A stretch of 9,034 nucleotides of DNA, taken from positions 1 to 9,034 of the forward strand of contig JARFPV010000461.1 in assembly GCA_029288115.1 (NCBI GenBank), read 5' to 3'. How positions within the stretch are numbered: position 1 is the first letter of the stretch; each line of letters opens with the position of its first letter. The notes beneath the pieces are model-generated. The model saw nothing but the letters and a program-made list of their open reading frames with translations, was not told the origin of the DNA and ran no database searches. This stretch comes from Akkermansiaceae bacterium. Lineage in GTDB: Bacteria > Verrucomicrobiota > Verrucomicrobiia > Verrucomicrobiales > Akkermansiaceae. A program made the translations under genes and the position numbers. Shown in pieces: positions 1 through 8,400 of the stretch.

Positions 1-1186
1 CCCCGTAGGTGGTGCCTCCCTTAATGCCACCGCCAGCGAGAAACATGGCACCGCTCTTGGTGTGGTGGTCGCGCCCAGTGCCTTGGCTCATGGGAGTGCG
101 GCCGAACTCGCCGCCCCAGATCACCAGCGTATCTTCCAGCATTCCGCGTTGCTTTAGGTCTGTGATGAGTGCCGCTGTGCCCTGATCGACATCCTTCGCG
201 CGATCCTTGATTTTCTTGGCAATGTTTCCGTGGTGATCCCAGCCAGTGTGGTAAAGCTGTACAAATCGGACGCCTCTCTCTGCCATTCGGCGTGCCATCA
301 GACAGTTTGAAGCAAAACTTCCGTTAGGTTTATCCTCGGCGCCATAAAGCTCTCGGGTAGCGGTGCTTTCAGTGGAAAAATCAGCAACATCGGGGACACT
401 CGACTGCATTTTGAATGCGAGCTCATACTGCGCGATACGCGTTCGGACTTCCGGATCGCGGGCATGTTCTCCATAGAGTGAGTTCAGTGCCGACAGGCCA
501 TCCAGGGTGTCGCGTTGAATCGATGGCTTGATCCCCGCTGGTGAGTTGAGATAGTTCAGTGGGCTGCCAGAGGAATAAAATTCCACGCCTGAATGCTTGC
601 CTGGCAGGAATCCGCTGTTCCAAGCGACTTGCGGTACTGGTTGTCCTTCGGGGCCTGATCGCATTACCACGAAATCAGGAAGGTTGCTGGCAATGTTTCC
701 GAGACCGTAGGAAACCCAAGAACCCATACTTGGCCTGCCAGTGATTGCTGTGCCAGTGTTCATAAACATATGCGCCGGGTCGTGATTGACCTGATCCGTC
801 TGCTGGGTGCGGACGATGCAGATGTCGTCAGCAATTTTCTGAATGTTTGGAAGCAAATTGGAGATGTTCTGACCCGATTTTCCACAGCGCGTGAACTCCG
901 ATTTACTACCAAAACACTTCAGCTCAGAATTCTGCAGGAAGGCCAGCTTTACTCCTTTTGTTAGGTCTTCAGGCATTGCCTGGCCATTGCGTTTGCGCAG
1001 CTCGGGTTTGTCATCGAAGGTGTCAAACTGACTTGGACCACCCGCCATGTATAGAAATATAACCCGTTTCGCTTTGCTTCTGTAGTGTGGCAGCTGAGTG
1101 AAGGGAGTGTCCTGCGCCATGAGTTGGCTCAGTGCGGTTCCGGCAAGCCCGGTGGACATGCGGTTGAGAAAATGGCGGCGTTTCAT
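1..1186 (-). CDS. DUF1501 family protein, Tat-exported (C-terminus cut off by window edge)
   Basis: The minus-strand frame is open from ATG at 1186 to the window edge, giving 395 residues without a stop; usual family length implies a few dozen missing C-terminal residues. The N-terminus reads MKRRHFLNRMSTGLAG, a twin-arginine export signal with a rather weak hydrophobic stretch. Family landmarks follow in order: RVIFLYMAGGPSQFDTFD (residues 41-58), NHDPAHMFMNTG (134-145), RPSMGSWVSYGLG (151-163), GWDHHGN (315-321), VIWGGEFGRTP (355-365), GRDHH (371-375) and AGGGIKGG (384-391). DUF1501 belongs to the alkaline phosphatase/sulfatase-like fold; its substrate is not established. The His/Asp-rich motifs are kept, so the protein looks intact. 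It starts 35 bp after the PSD1 gene stop on the same strand, which suggests an operon in which the two exported proteins cooperate. No Shine-Dalgarno precedes the ATG. The family call is firm; the biochemical role is unknown. Confidence 0.93.
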   Translation of the reverse strand, partial: MKRRHFLNRMSTGLAGTALSQLMAQDTPFTQLPHYRSKAKRVIFLYMAGGPSQFDTFDDKPELRKRNGQAMPEDLTKGVKLAFLQNSELKCFGSKSEFTRCGKSGQNISNLLPNIQKIADDICIVRTQQTDQVNHDPAHMFMNTGTAITGRPSMGSWVSYGLGNIASNLPDFVVMRSGPEGQPVPQVAWNSGFLPGKHSGVEFYSSGSPLNYLNSPAGIKPSIQRDTLDGLSALNSLYGEHARDPEVRTRIAQYELAFKMQSSVPDVADFSTESTATRELYGAEDKPNGSFASNCLMARRMAERGVRFVQLYHTGWDHHGNIAKKIKDRAKDVDQGTAALITDLKQRGMLEDTLVIWGGEFGRTPMSQGTGRDHHTKSGAMFLAGGGIKGGTTYG

Positions 1187-1221
1187 GACGGGAATAGGAG
1201 ATTCTTAAGTGACGGCACGGG

Positions 1222-4200
1222 TTACGACCTTGTGATGAATTCGTGAAGGTTGAGAATCATTCTGGCCGTATTGGTCCAAGCGGCATGCTCGCTCGAAGAT
1301 AGAGTAGGTTCGTTTCGAGACTGACCTATCTTCAGAAGATCCATAGCCTCATCAGGATACTTCTGGTAATGTGCCTTCCATTTCTTGAGGTGAGTCTCAA
1401 GGATTGCTACTTCCTTTTTTGAAGGGGCGCGCTGGAGAGCGAAATCAAACATGTTCTTGAATCGGGCTGCATTGTCATGCGCGGAGAGCATGGTTCGCCG
1501 TGCGAGTAGGCGGGAAGCCTCGATGTAAGTGGGGTCATTAAGCATCGCTAATGCCTGACCCGGAGAGTTGGTGATCGCCCGTTGAGCGATGCACTCCTGC
1601 CTCGTTGGGGCATCAAAGGCAAGCATGGATGGGTGTGGGTTCTGCCGTTTCCAGTACGTGTACAAGCTGCGCTGATATTGGTTGCCTCCTAGATCCGTAT
1701 CCCAAATTTGATATCGGCTACCTAGCATGATTTTATTCGATTTTTTCCAGTAAGCGTCCGGTTGATAGGGGTAAAATGACTTGACGGGAATCTTCTCCGT
1801 TTTCTTCAAAACTCCGGCAGCGGACAGTGCCGTGTCACGAATCTCTTCCGCGCCGAGGCGATGCCTCGACTGGTGAGTAATCAGGCGGTTCCTGGGATCA
1901 AGAACCGCCACTTCACGATTTGGAATCGATGAGAGTTGATAGGCCTCAGCGGAAACCATTAGACGGATCATATGCCGCACGTCCCACCCGCTCTCAATGA
2001 ACTCTGCTGCCAGCCAGTCGAGAAGATCAGGGTGTGATGGCCAATCACCTTGGTTGCCAGAATCGACCAAGGACGCACTAATGCCTCGGCCATAAAATTG
2101 ATGCCACAATCGGTTTACAAAAACGCGAGCTGTCATGGGGTTATCAGGTGCTGTTAGCCAGTTAGCCAAATCCAGGCGGGTAAGTAATCCATGTTTCGAA
2201 TTGTCATCGGTGAAATAGGCAGGGAAGGCGGGGTCTAACCGGGGTCCCGAGTTGTCCATGAAGTTTCCTCGCTTACGTAGGCGTGTCGTTTTCCTCGGGC
2301 CAGTCTTGCTGACTAAAGTTGTTTCGCAATTACGTCGGAGCAGCGCCAACTGACGGAGTAGGCCATCTAATTTTACGACTAAGTCGGGGCGCTTGCTCTC
2401 TGCGAACGCGATTCGGATTACTTTCTCGTGGATGGCCCGGCGGTCTTTTTTTGCAGTGTTCACGGAAGAACCGACCAAGGTAGGAAACTTATTCCGGTCA
2501 TCACGGTTGAGTGGTAGTTCCCACCAGTAGCGGATCAGTGAGTTATGAATGCCGTTCAGAAAAGCATGGTGCGGGTCGGTAAGATACCCGCTGTTTCCCC
2601 AAGTCACTTTGCCACAGACATGCAGCCATGCCATGCCAGCGGTTGCGTATGGCATCTTTGGGATTTTATTGGCGGGAATATCAAATCTAACACGTTTCCC
2701 TGCCTGTGGCAGATCCCCGAGGCGGACGAGTTTCTTGGGATTGAGCCATGGGTAAACTTTTTTCAGCAGTGGGTGATCCTTCGGTCCCCAGTAGAAGGTG
2801 GAGTGGTATTCTTGGTGCCATCCGACACGACCGTAGGCTCCGTTGGTGAGCTGAATGGCGATCAGCTCCGGCGTGTCCGCTGGATCCAGTGTTGCCTCCA
2901 CGTAATAGCCCTTGGCCTTTCCGGCTGCCGGATCTGAGTTCAAAAATTCACCCGCTGAATGACGATGTAGCTGGTTTGCAGCAACGGTTGTGACTCGTCC
3001 ATCGGGCGTGATCGTGAAATCTCCCTTGATCACCTTTGCGGCTGACAATGTCGCCGGCACCCACTCCCAATCGACTGTGCCCTTCTTCTTTTTTGTAGCG
3101 TTGCTCTGATTGAGGAATTCCTTTTCCCAGGCTGCGATTTCTTCAGGATCTGCCTTAACGCTGTATAGTTCCTCTCGCAGTGCCTCGACCATGGCACTGA
3201 GTTTTTTATCTTTTTGTACATTGGCCACCTCCTCATGTAGATAATGAATGGGCACTCGCCGGTCTCCTGGCTGATAGACGCCCACTTCTATAAGATCATC
3301 GAAAAACGCTCCGAGTGCGTAGTAGTCTTTAGCTGAAATGGGATCATACTTGTGGTCATGGCACTCTGCACATCCAGTTGTCGCGCCAAGCCAGACGGTG
3401 CCCAGAGCTCTAACATGCTCGCCTTTCAGTGCATGCAGCGCCTCCTTTTCAATCACGCCTGCTTCACTATTCGTTTTGACCAGTCGATTGTAGGCCGATG
3501 CCACCAATGCATCTTGTGTCGGGTTCGGCAGAAGATCGCCGGCGAGCTGCTCGCGGGTGAACCGATCAAATGGAATATTGTCACGGAACGCCTTGATGAC
3601 GTATTTCCGGTAGTGGCCGGTGGCGATCGGTTCGTCACTGACCATGCCTGATGAGTCAGCCCAGCGCACGAGATCTAACCAGAGCAGACCCTGGTGCTCA
3701 GCGTATTCCGTTGATTTGGTCCAGCGGTTTACAAATTCAGCATATTTGGCGAGCGAGTGATCGTTATTAAATTCAGCGACCTCCTTCGGGGTTGGCGGTA
3801 GCCCCCGAAGATCAAAACTCAATCGCCGAATCAGGACGCGCGGATCGGCTTTAGCCACAGGTGAGACACCATGCTCATTCCATGTTCGTTGCAAAAAAGA
3901 ATCGATTGCACCTTTCTCGCCGAATTCCGGAACTGCAGGGCGTTTCAGTTTTTTGTATGCCCAGTGCTCTTCATACTTCGCTCCCTGATCAATCCAAAGC
4001 TGTAGTGTTTCCACCTGCGCTGCCGTAAGTTTATAGATAGAATCGGCAGGGGGCATCACCTCATCCGGATCACTGGAGGTGATTCGCTTGATTAGCTCTG
4101 AGGCTTTGGCGTTGCCCGCGATAATCGCAGACTCCTTCGCACCCTCTTCGGTATCAAGTCGCAGATCCGCTTCCCGCTTGTCCTTGTCAAAGCCGTGGCA

Positions 4201-4326
4201 AATAAAACAATTCTCCGAGAGAATGGGGCGAACCTCACGATTGTAGCTGACTACTCGCTCTCCTCCTTGAGTGATGCCAAGAAGCGACACGAACGAGATC
4301 GGTAGCAGATAGAGAATTCGAATCAT
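1222..4326 (-). CDS. PSD1 / planctomycete cytochrome c domain protein (PSCyt1-DUF1549-DUF1553)
   Basis: This 1034-residue exported protein has a signal peptide (MIRILYLLPISFVSLLG). Next comes a PSCyt1 c-type haem module with CFICH at residues 40-44 and MPP at 91-93. DUF1549 (PSCyt2) follows at about 140-345, with the conserved RRLSFDLRGLPPTP and a second CxxCH in CAECHDHKYDP (319-329). A charged, probably helical stretch covers about 370-415, and a beta-rich insert resembling a carbohydrate-binding module about 420-585. DUF1553 (PSD1) occupies about 710-1000, with LTRLDLANWL and ARVFVNRLWHQFYGRG. The frame is also open upstream to 4452, but that start overlaps the divergent regulator and would bury the signal peptide, so ATG at 4326 is preferred. 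No Shine-Dalgarno is visible. The family pairs with DUF1501 in Planctomycetes and Verrucomicrobia; a periplasmic redox or polysaccharide-breakdown role is inferred, not shown. The divergent PAS-AraC gene is the likely regulator. Confidence 0.95.
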   Translation of the reverse strand: MIRILYLLPISFVSLLGITQGGERVVSYNREVRPILSENCFICHGFDKDKREADLRLDTEEGAKESAIIAGNAKASELIKRITSSDPDEVMPPADSIYKLTAAQVETLQLWIDQGAKYEEHWAYKKLKRPAVPEFGEKGAIDSFLQRTWNEHGVSPVAKADPRVLIRRLSFDLRGLPPTPKEVAEFNNDHSLAKYAEFVNRWTKSTEYAEHQGLLWLDLVRWADSSGMVSDEPIATGHYRKYVIKAFRDNIPFDRFTREQLAGDLLPNPTQDALVASAYNRLVKTNSEAGVIEKEALHALKGEHVRALGTVWLGATTGCAECHDHKYDPISAKDYYALGAFFDDLIEVGVYQPGDRRVPIHYLHEEVANVQKDKKLSAMVEALREELYSVKADPEEIAAWEKEFLNQSNATKKKKGTVDWEWVPATLSAAKVIKGDFTITPDGRVTTVAANQLHRHSAGEFLNSDPAAGKAKGYYVEATLDPADTPELIAIQLTNGAYGRVGWHQEYHSTFYWGPKDHPLLKKVYPWLNPKKLVRLGDLPQAGKRVRFDIPANKIPKMPYATAGMAWLHVCGKVTWGNSGYLTDPHHAFLNGIHNSLIRYWWELPLNRDDRNKFPTLVGSSVNTAKKDRRAIHEKVIRIAFAESKRPDLVVKLDGLLRQLALLRRNCETTLVSKTGPRKTTRLRKRGNFMDNSGPRLDPAFPAYFTDDNSKHGLLTRLDLANWLTAPDNPMTARVFVNRLWHQFYGRGISASLVDSGNQGDWPSHPDLLDWLAAEFIESGWDVRHMIRLMVSAEAYQLSSIPNREVAVLDPRNRLITHQSRHRLGAEEIRDTALSAAGVLKKTEKIPVKSFYPYQPDAYWKKSNKIMLGSRYQIWDTDLGGNQYQRSLYTYWKRQNPHPSMLAFDAPTRQECIAQRAITNSPGQALAMLNDPTYIEASRLLARRTMLSAHDNAARFKNMFDFALQRAPSKKEVAILETHLKKWKAHYQKYPDEAMDLLKIGQSRNEPTLSSSEHAAWTNTARMILNLHEFITRS

Positions 4327-4378
4327 GAGATCAAAATAATGGCATGGATTTTTGAAAAGGTATTGGACTCGCTTTGCA

Positions 4379-4419
4379 TATATTTGTATTAATTCGGCAT
4401 CAATGTAGAGACAAATATA
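4379..4419. repeat. Perfect 9-bp inverted repeat, candidate AraC-type operator
   Basis: TATATTTGT at 4379-4387 is mirrored exactly by ACAAATATA at 4411-4419. The arm centres lie 32 bp apart, about three helical turns, so both arms would face the same side of the DNA. The repeat sits 52 bp from the PSD1 start and 18 bp from the regulator start, a suitable place for a dimeric regulator that controls both genes. The arms are AT-rich and each contains TATATT, so -10 elements or chance are possible alternatives. Confidence 0.4.
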
Positions 4420-4425
4420 GACGCT

Positions 4426-4429
4426 GAGG
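4426..4429 (+). promoter_or_regulatory. Ribosome binding site supporting a GTG start
   Basis: GAGG lies 8 bases before the GTG at 4438. It is the only clear Shine-Dalgarno-like match ahead of a gene start in this window. The upstream frame closes with TAA at 4390-4392 and offers no ATG, which supports GTG as the initiator. Confidence 0.5.
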
Positions 4430-4437
4430 CACTTCAA

Positions 4438-5157
4438 GTGCAGTTTTTCCAAGATCTTAGGAGTGTAGCCGATATTGTCCGTTTATTGGACTGGACTCCG
4501 GAGGTGCATTTTTTCGCCAAAGATCGGGATGGACGTTTTATGGCGGTGAACCGCTCGTCTCTAGATCGGCATGGGCTGACTTCCGAAAGCGAGATCATCG
4601 GCAAAACAGATTTTGATTTCCATCCTCCCTCAATGGCTGCCGCCTATGTGGAGGAAGATCAGCGTGTGATGAATTCCGGTAAACCCCTACCCGAACAACG
4701 CTGGCTCGTCTATGATAGTGCCGGAGTTCAACGCTGGTACCTTTCAACCAAGCATCCGCTGTTCGGGCAGGCGGGAGAAGTCATTGGAATTGCCGGGCTG
4801 ATGAGACCCCTCGCGAACTCGCCATTTTTATACGCGGAGTATTCCACACTGAAACCCGCCGTGGACTGGGTTTTGGAACATTATCAGGAAAAACTCATGA
4901 TTTCTGATCTGGCAAAAATGGTCAGGCTTTCGGTGAGCCAGTTTGAACGCAAATTCAAGGCTCAGTTCAAGATTTCGCCCACCCAATTTATTATACTCGC
5001 CCGAGTGAATGCAGCCCGTGCCTTACTCGCCCAACAGACTGAATCTCTTGGTGACGTTGCACAACGATGTGGTTTCTATGATCAGAGTCAGTTCAGCCGA
5101 ATATTCAAACGGGAAACCGGCATTACTCCAAAGGAATACCGGAATTTTTTCCGATGA
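4438..5157 (+). CDS. PAS domain-containing AraC family transcriptional regulator
   Basis: This 239-residue cytoplasmic regulator begins with GTG. Residues about 18-125 form a PAS domain: HFFAKDRDGRFMAVN at the start, an IIGKTDFDF segment (53-61), and the closing strands QRWYLSTKHPLF and GEVIGIAGLMRP. PAS folds bind small ligands or cofactors, so this is the sensing half. Residues about 137-239 form an AraC DNA-binding domain with two helix-turn-helix units: ISDLAKMVRLSVSQFERKFK (155-174) and LGDVAQRCGFYDQSQFSRIF (204-223), ending in the typical GITPKEYR. AraC regulators usually keep the effector domain first and the DNA-binding domain last, as here. The gene is divergent from the PSD1-DUF1501 pair and shares a short control region with it, so it most likely regulates that pair and perhaps itself. 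The ligand cannot be read from the sequence. No truncation or unusual residue was seen. Confidence 0.93.
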   Translation: MQFFQDLRSVADIVRLLDWTPEVHFFAKDRDGRFMAVNRSSLDRHGLTSESEIIGKTDFDFHPPSMAAAYVEEDQRVMNSGKPLPEQRWLVYDSAGVQRWYLSTKHPLFGQAGEVIGIAGLMRPLANSPFLYAEYSTLKPAVDWVLEHYQEKLMISDLAKMVRLSVSQFERKFKAQFKISPTQFIILARVNAARALLAQQTESLGDVAQRCGFYDQSQFSRIFKRETGITPKEYRNFFR

Positions 5158-5423
5158 AGCTATCGCAGCAAGTTGCATCGATGAGTGGATACGCTGGCCT
5201 GGTGCGGAAATCAGCCAGGCCTAGGCCCCTTTGGGTGTAGGTCGCTAACATGTTTTTGCTGGTCTGGTAAAGCGGTAGCACTATGGTGGTGGGGAATTGA
5301 CTGAATGGTTAGCCAACCGAACGCTGGGTATCAGGCGGATGAGACTCGTGATGCGTGTGGTTGCTTTCACTGTTCTGGTCACGAAATCCCCATTTCGCAT
5401 CGCTTCCTAGAAGTCGATCCATT
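5158..5423. other. Intergenic region upstream of the phosphoesterase fusion gene
   Basis: This 266-bp gap contains the hairpin described separately and a perfect 10-bp palindrome, GGCCTAGGCC, at 5218-5227. No convincing promoter hexamer pair, RNA gene or conserved protein was found. A 23-codon reading frame (5339-5410) starts with ATG, but nothing else supports it. The promoter of the following gene must lie here unless the gene is read through from the regulator. Confidence 0.5.
5196..5221 (+). terminator. Possible hairpin terminator after the PAS-AraC gene
   Basis: GGCCTGG (5196-5202) and CCAGGCC (5215-5221) form a perfect GC-rich 7-bp stem with a 12-base loop, 38 bases after the regulator stop codon. 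No T-run follows, so it is not a classical intrinsic terminator. It might still slow or end transcription, or mark the border between two transcription units. Confidence 0.3.
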
Positions 5424-8400
5424 ATGCGCTACGCCATTTTTTCAGATGCTCACGGTAATCTCAGGGCTTGGGAAGAAGCTCTGGCGGATATCCGTGCGCA
5501 GCAGGTGGATGTGCTGATTTGCCTGGGAGATGCTGTTGGCTATGGGCCGAAGCCTGAGGAGGTGCTGGGAGGGATCCGGGCGGTGACGAAAAACTTTATC
5601 ATCGGCAACCATGAGGCCGCCGCAGCCGGGATGATGGACTATTCGATCTTTAACGATAATGCCAAGCATTCGGTCGAGTGGACCAAGCAGGCCCTGTCTG
5701 CTGAATCACACGAATATCTGAAGACAGTCCCGCTTGCGATCGAAGCGGGGGATATCTTGTTTGTTCATGCTGAAATCACGGAACCCGGACGTTTCGAATA
5801 CATCGATGATCAGGAAAAAGCGCGTGAGAATTTTACCAACTCCAAGCATTTTGTCACCTTTGTCGGACATACCCACCATCCGAAAATTTTTCAGCTCGAT
5901 GGCCGTGGCAGAGTGAGTGAACTTCCCGATCAAAATCGACCGCTCGATCCATCCTGCCGATACATTGTGAACGTTGGTTCCGTTGGTGAGCCTCGCAATG
6001 AGAATGACCTGCGTGGTGTGTATGTCATCTACGATTCCGAAACCCGGGAAATCGATTTCCGAAGGGTCGCATTTGATATTGAAGCGTATCGCGCAGAGCT
6101 GGAATCCACTACCCTAAACATCAAGCCATTCTTCCTCCAGTGCTATGAATACCAGACTGCCGAGGCCCAATTGGCGCCACCTATCAGCGACGCCCTGACA
6201 CCGGCAATGGAGGCCCCCGCAGTAATGACTTCCCCGGTCACTCAGGATACAGGGCCAGTTACGCTCCATATTCCAAGCGATAACCGGGCGTTCCAAGGCA
6301 CTACTTCCCTGAGCGGAAATGAGAAGAAGGATGGGTCACGACTGGCGCTACCACTGACCTTGATCAGCGTGATCGTGCTCGGATTGATTGCCTGGGGTGT
6401 CATGCACTTCAGGAGTCAGGAACCAGACGCTTCACTGGCGCAAGTAGAAGATACTTCACAGGCCATTGCTGAACCGAAATCTATTCCCCAACCACCCGAT
6501 CCCACTACGGATCCTCCCGAATCTATTCCGCCCCCGGTGAAACCAGAACCAGGTCAGCCGACAACCGCACCGGATACTGTCGCCAAACGAGATCCGAAAC
6601 CCGTCGCCCCTCCGACGAAACCCAAACCTGATCCCAAACCCGTCGTAGTCCCTGAGCCAAAACCCGATCCAACGGTAGCGTGGTGGAGGATGGAACCTGA
6701 TTCCGTGGGTGAAAAATTGATCGACTCAACAAACAAATCGTCGCTTCCGGTGTTAGCGTCCGGAAAGACGATTGGGATGATCGCTCCCTCTGCTCTTCCA
6801 CCCCATGATATTACAAATACCGCAGCTATGAGCCTCGGGGTTTGGGCCGAACCAAGTCCCTCAGGTAAGTTCGCCTTGCGTGCTGATCGTTCATTCACCT
6901 TTGAAGGTTGGTTTCTGGTTGCGCGCTCTGATAAAGCGATTTTCCTTGCCGGTACGCGCAGTGGTGATGCCAATGACAAGCAGGGATGGCACATCGACAT
7001 CCGATCTAACGGGCAGATGTGTTTTTTCTACGATAATGGTCCGCAAATAATTCAGGCGCTCAGTGAAAAGCTCCCCATTGCCGATCTCAAACCCCATCAC
7101 TTTGCCGCAGTCTGGGACCACGATGCTTCCGCCGGTGCTGGCGAAATGCAGCTCTACATCGATGGTAAACAGGTGGCCACAGCCAAGGTTCCCATGGCCA
7201 AGATCCCACCGGCCCAGGCTAATCCATTCAGCATCGGATCACCGAAGAACCCGCCGAAAGTCGGACTCGATGAAGTTCGTTTTACTCGTGGAGTTTTGAG
7301 GATTTCAAAGCGACTTCGCCCTATGCCTTCGTTACTGGTGGAGAATGGATTGGTCTTGAATCTGGTGGGTGATGCCTTGGTGAAAATCGCTAAAAGCGTG
7401 AAGGCGCCACATCGACCGAAGCCGATTCAACTTGGTGGTGTCGATTTGCTGCGATTTGATGGTAAGGACGATTTTATAACGATTAAGGATAGTAGTGCCT
7501 TGGACCTGAAAGCATGGACGGTCATTTCCGTGGTGCGTCCGCTCCGTGGCCCGGGGGTTGTGCTTGCTAAAAATGACGACAAGAGCACGTTGATCAATTA
7601 CAGGTTGCAGGTCGGTGCGGATGGCAAGGTGGGAGCGGTGGTGCGCGGACCGGGCCATAACCAGGTTCACCGTGTTGCGAATGTGAAGCTGATGAAACGC
7701 TATTCGGTGGTGGCCGCTCGCTATGACCCGACGGCACACGGTGCAAAAAGAATCACCATCAGTGTGGATGGTGTCCCGGCTTCCTCCTATAGCCTGGAGT
7801 TAGCAAAAGGCCCGCTGGGCCCAACTGTCCACAATGCCCCATTGCTGATCGGTCTTCAGCCGGGCAAGCAACCTCGTGCTTTCAAAGGTGATATAGGAGG
7901 GATTCTGCTCTACAACCGGGCTCTGGGTGATGGTGAACTCCAAAGCACCTCCAAGTGGCTGATGGAGAAGGTGTCCGCAGCCAAGTCCGCTGTGGCTAAC
8001 AGAACCACTAAACCAGCGGCCAAACCGAGCGCGGTGGTGGGTGCCAAGGACGCCGTCGTTTTCCTGATAGCAGGCGAGGCCAATGCCAGTGGCATAGCAG
8101 CATTTTCCCCGCAAACGAATGCCCAAGCGAAAATGCAGGAAAAGCACCCGACGAATCCCAAAACCACCGCTGCAGAAGTGGGGATACCCACTTCTGCGAA
8201 CCATTTCCCCCGTAGTCATATCTGGAAGCCGCTCAAGGGCCCCTTCGAGAAATTGATACCTGGGCAGAACCTTCAGGCTGGCTGGGATCCCAAGCGGCAC
8301 GGCATCGAGCTTCCCATGGCGCTGCTGCTACAGAAAAAATACCCCACAAACGACATCTACTTCATCAAGCATGGCCCCGCAGGGGCTAGCCTGCACACCA

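Larger units (their letters stand above)
4327..4437. promoter_or_regulatory. Divergent promoter region between PSD1 operon and PAS-AraC gene
   Basis: This 111-bp AT-rich gap separates two head-to-head genes and must hold promoters for both. No strong sigma-70 pair stands out. On the plus strand, TTGAAA (4352-4357, five of six to the -35 consensus) and TATATT (4379-4384, five of six to the -10 consensus) are 21 bp apart, which is too far for an ideal promoter. Poor promoter spacing is common where an AraC-type activator is needed. The region also holds the 9-bp inverted repeat listed separately. Confidence 0.6.

Noticed and set aside
559..964. Plus-strand frames of about 60 codons within the DUF1501 gene
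   Set aside because: The minus strand is continuously open and carries the DUF1501 motifs in the right order; these frames are shadows.
2545..2937. 130-codon plus-strand frame opposite the PSD1 gene
   Set aside because: It lies wholly antisense to a well-supported family protein, and its translation shows no recognisable domain or signal; it is a shadow frame.
5339..5410. 23-codon frame ahead of the phosphoesterase gene, considered as a leader peptide
   Set aside because: It has a somewhat hydrophobic start, but no clear ribosome binding site, regulatory codon run or attenuator hairpin follows it.
5355..5423. GTG at 5355 as start of the phosphoesterase fusion
   Set aside because: The extra 23 residues precede the conserved MRYAIFSDAHGN family N-terminus and look like translated non-coding sequence.
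6554..7000. 148-codon minus-strand frame rich in Gly/Ser opposite the proline-rich linker
   Set aside because: The Gly-rich composition is the antisense image of the proline-rich linker codons, not a real protein.
7800..8300. 166-codon minus-strand frame opposite the LamG/SASA coding region
   Set aside because: The plus strand here encodes clear domain motifs; the antisense product has irregular composition and no recognisable motif.
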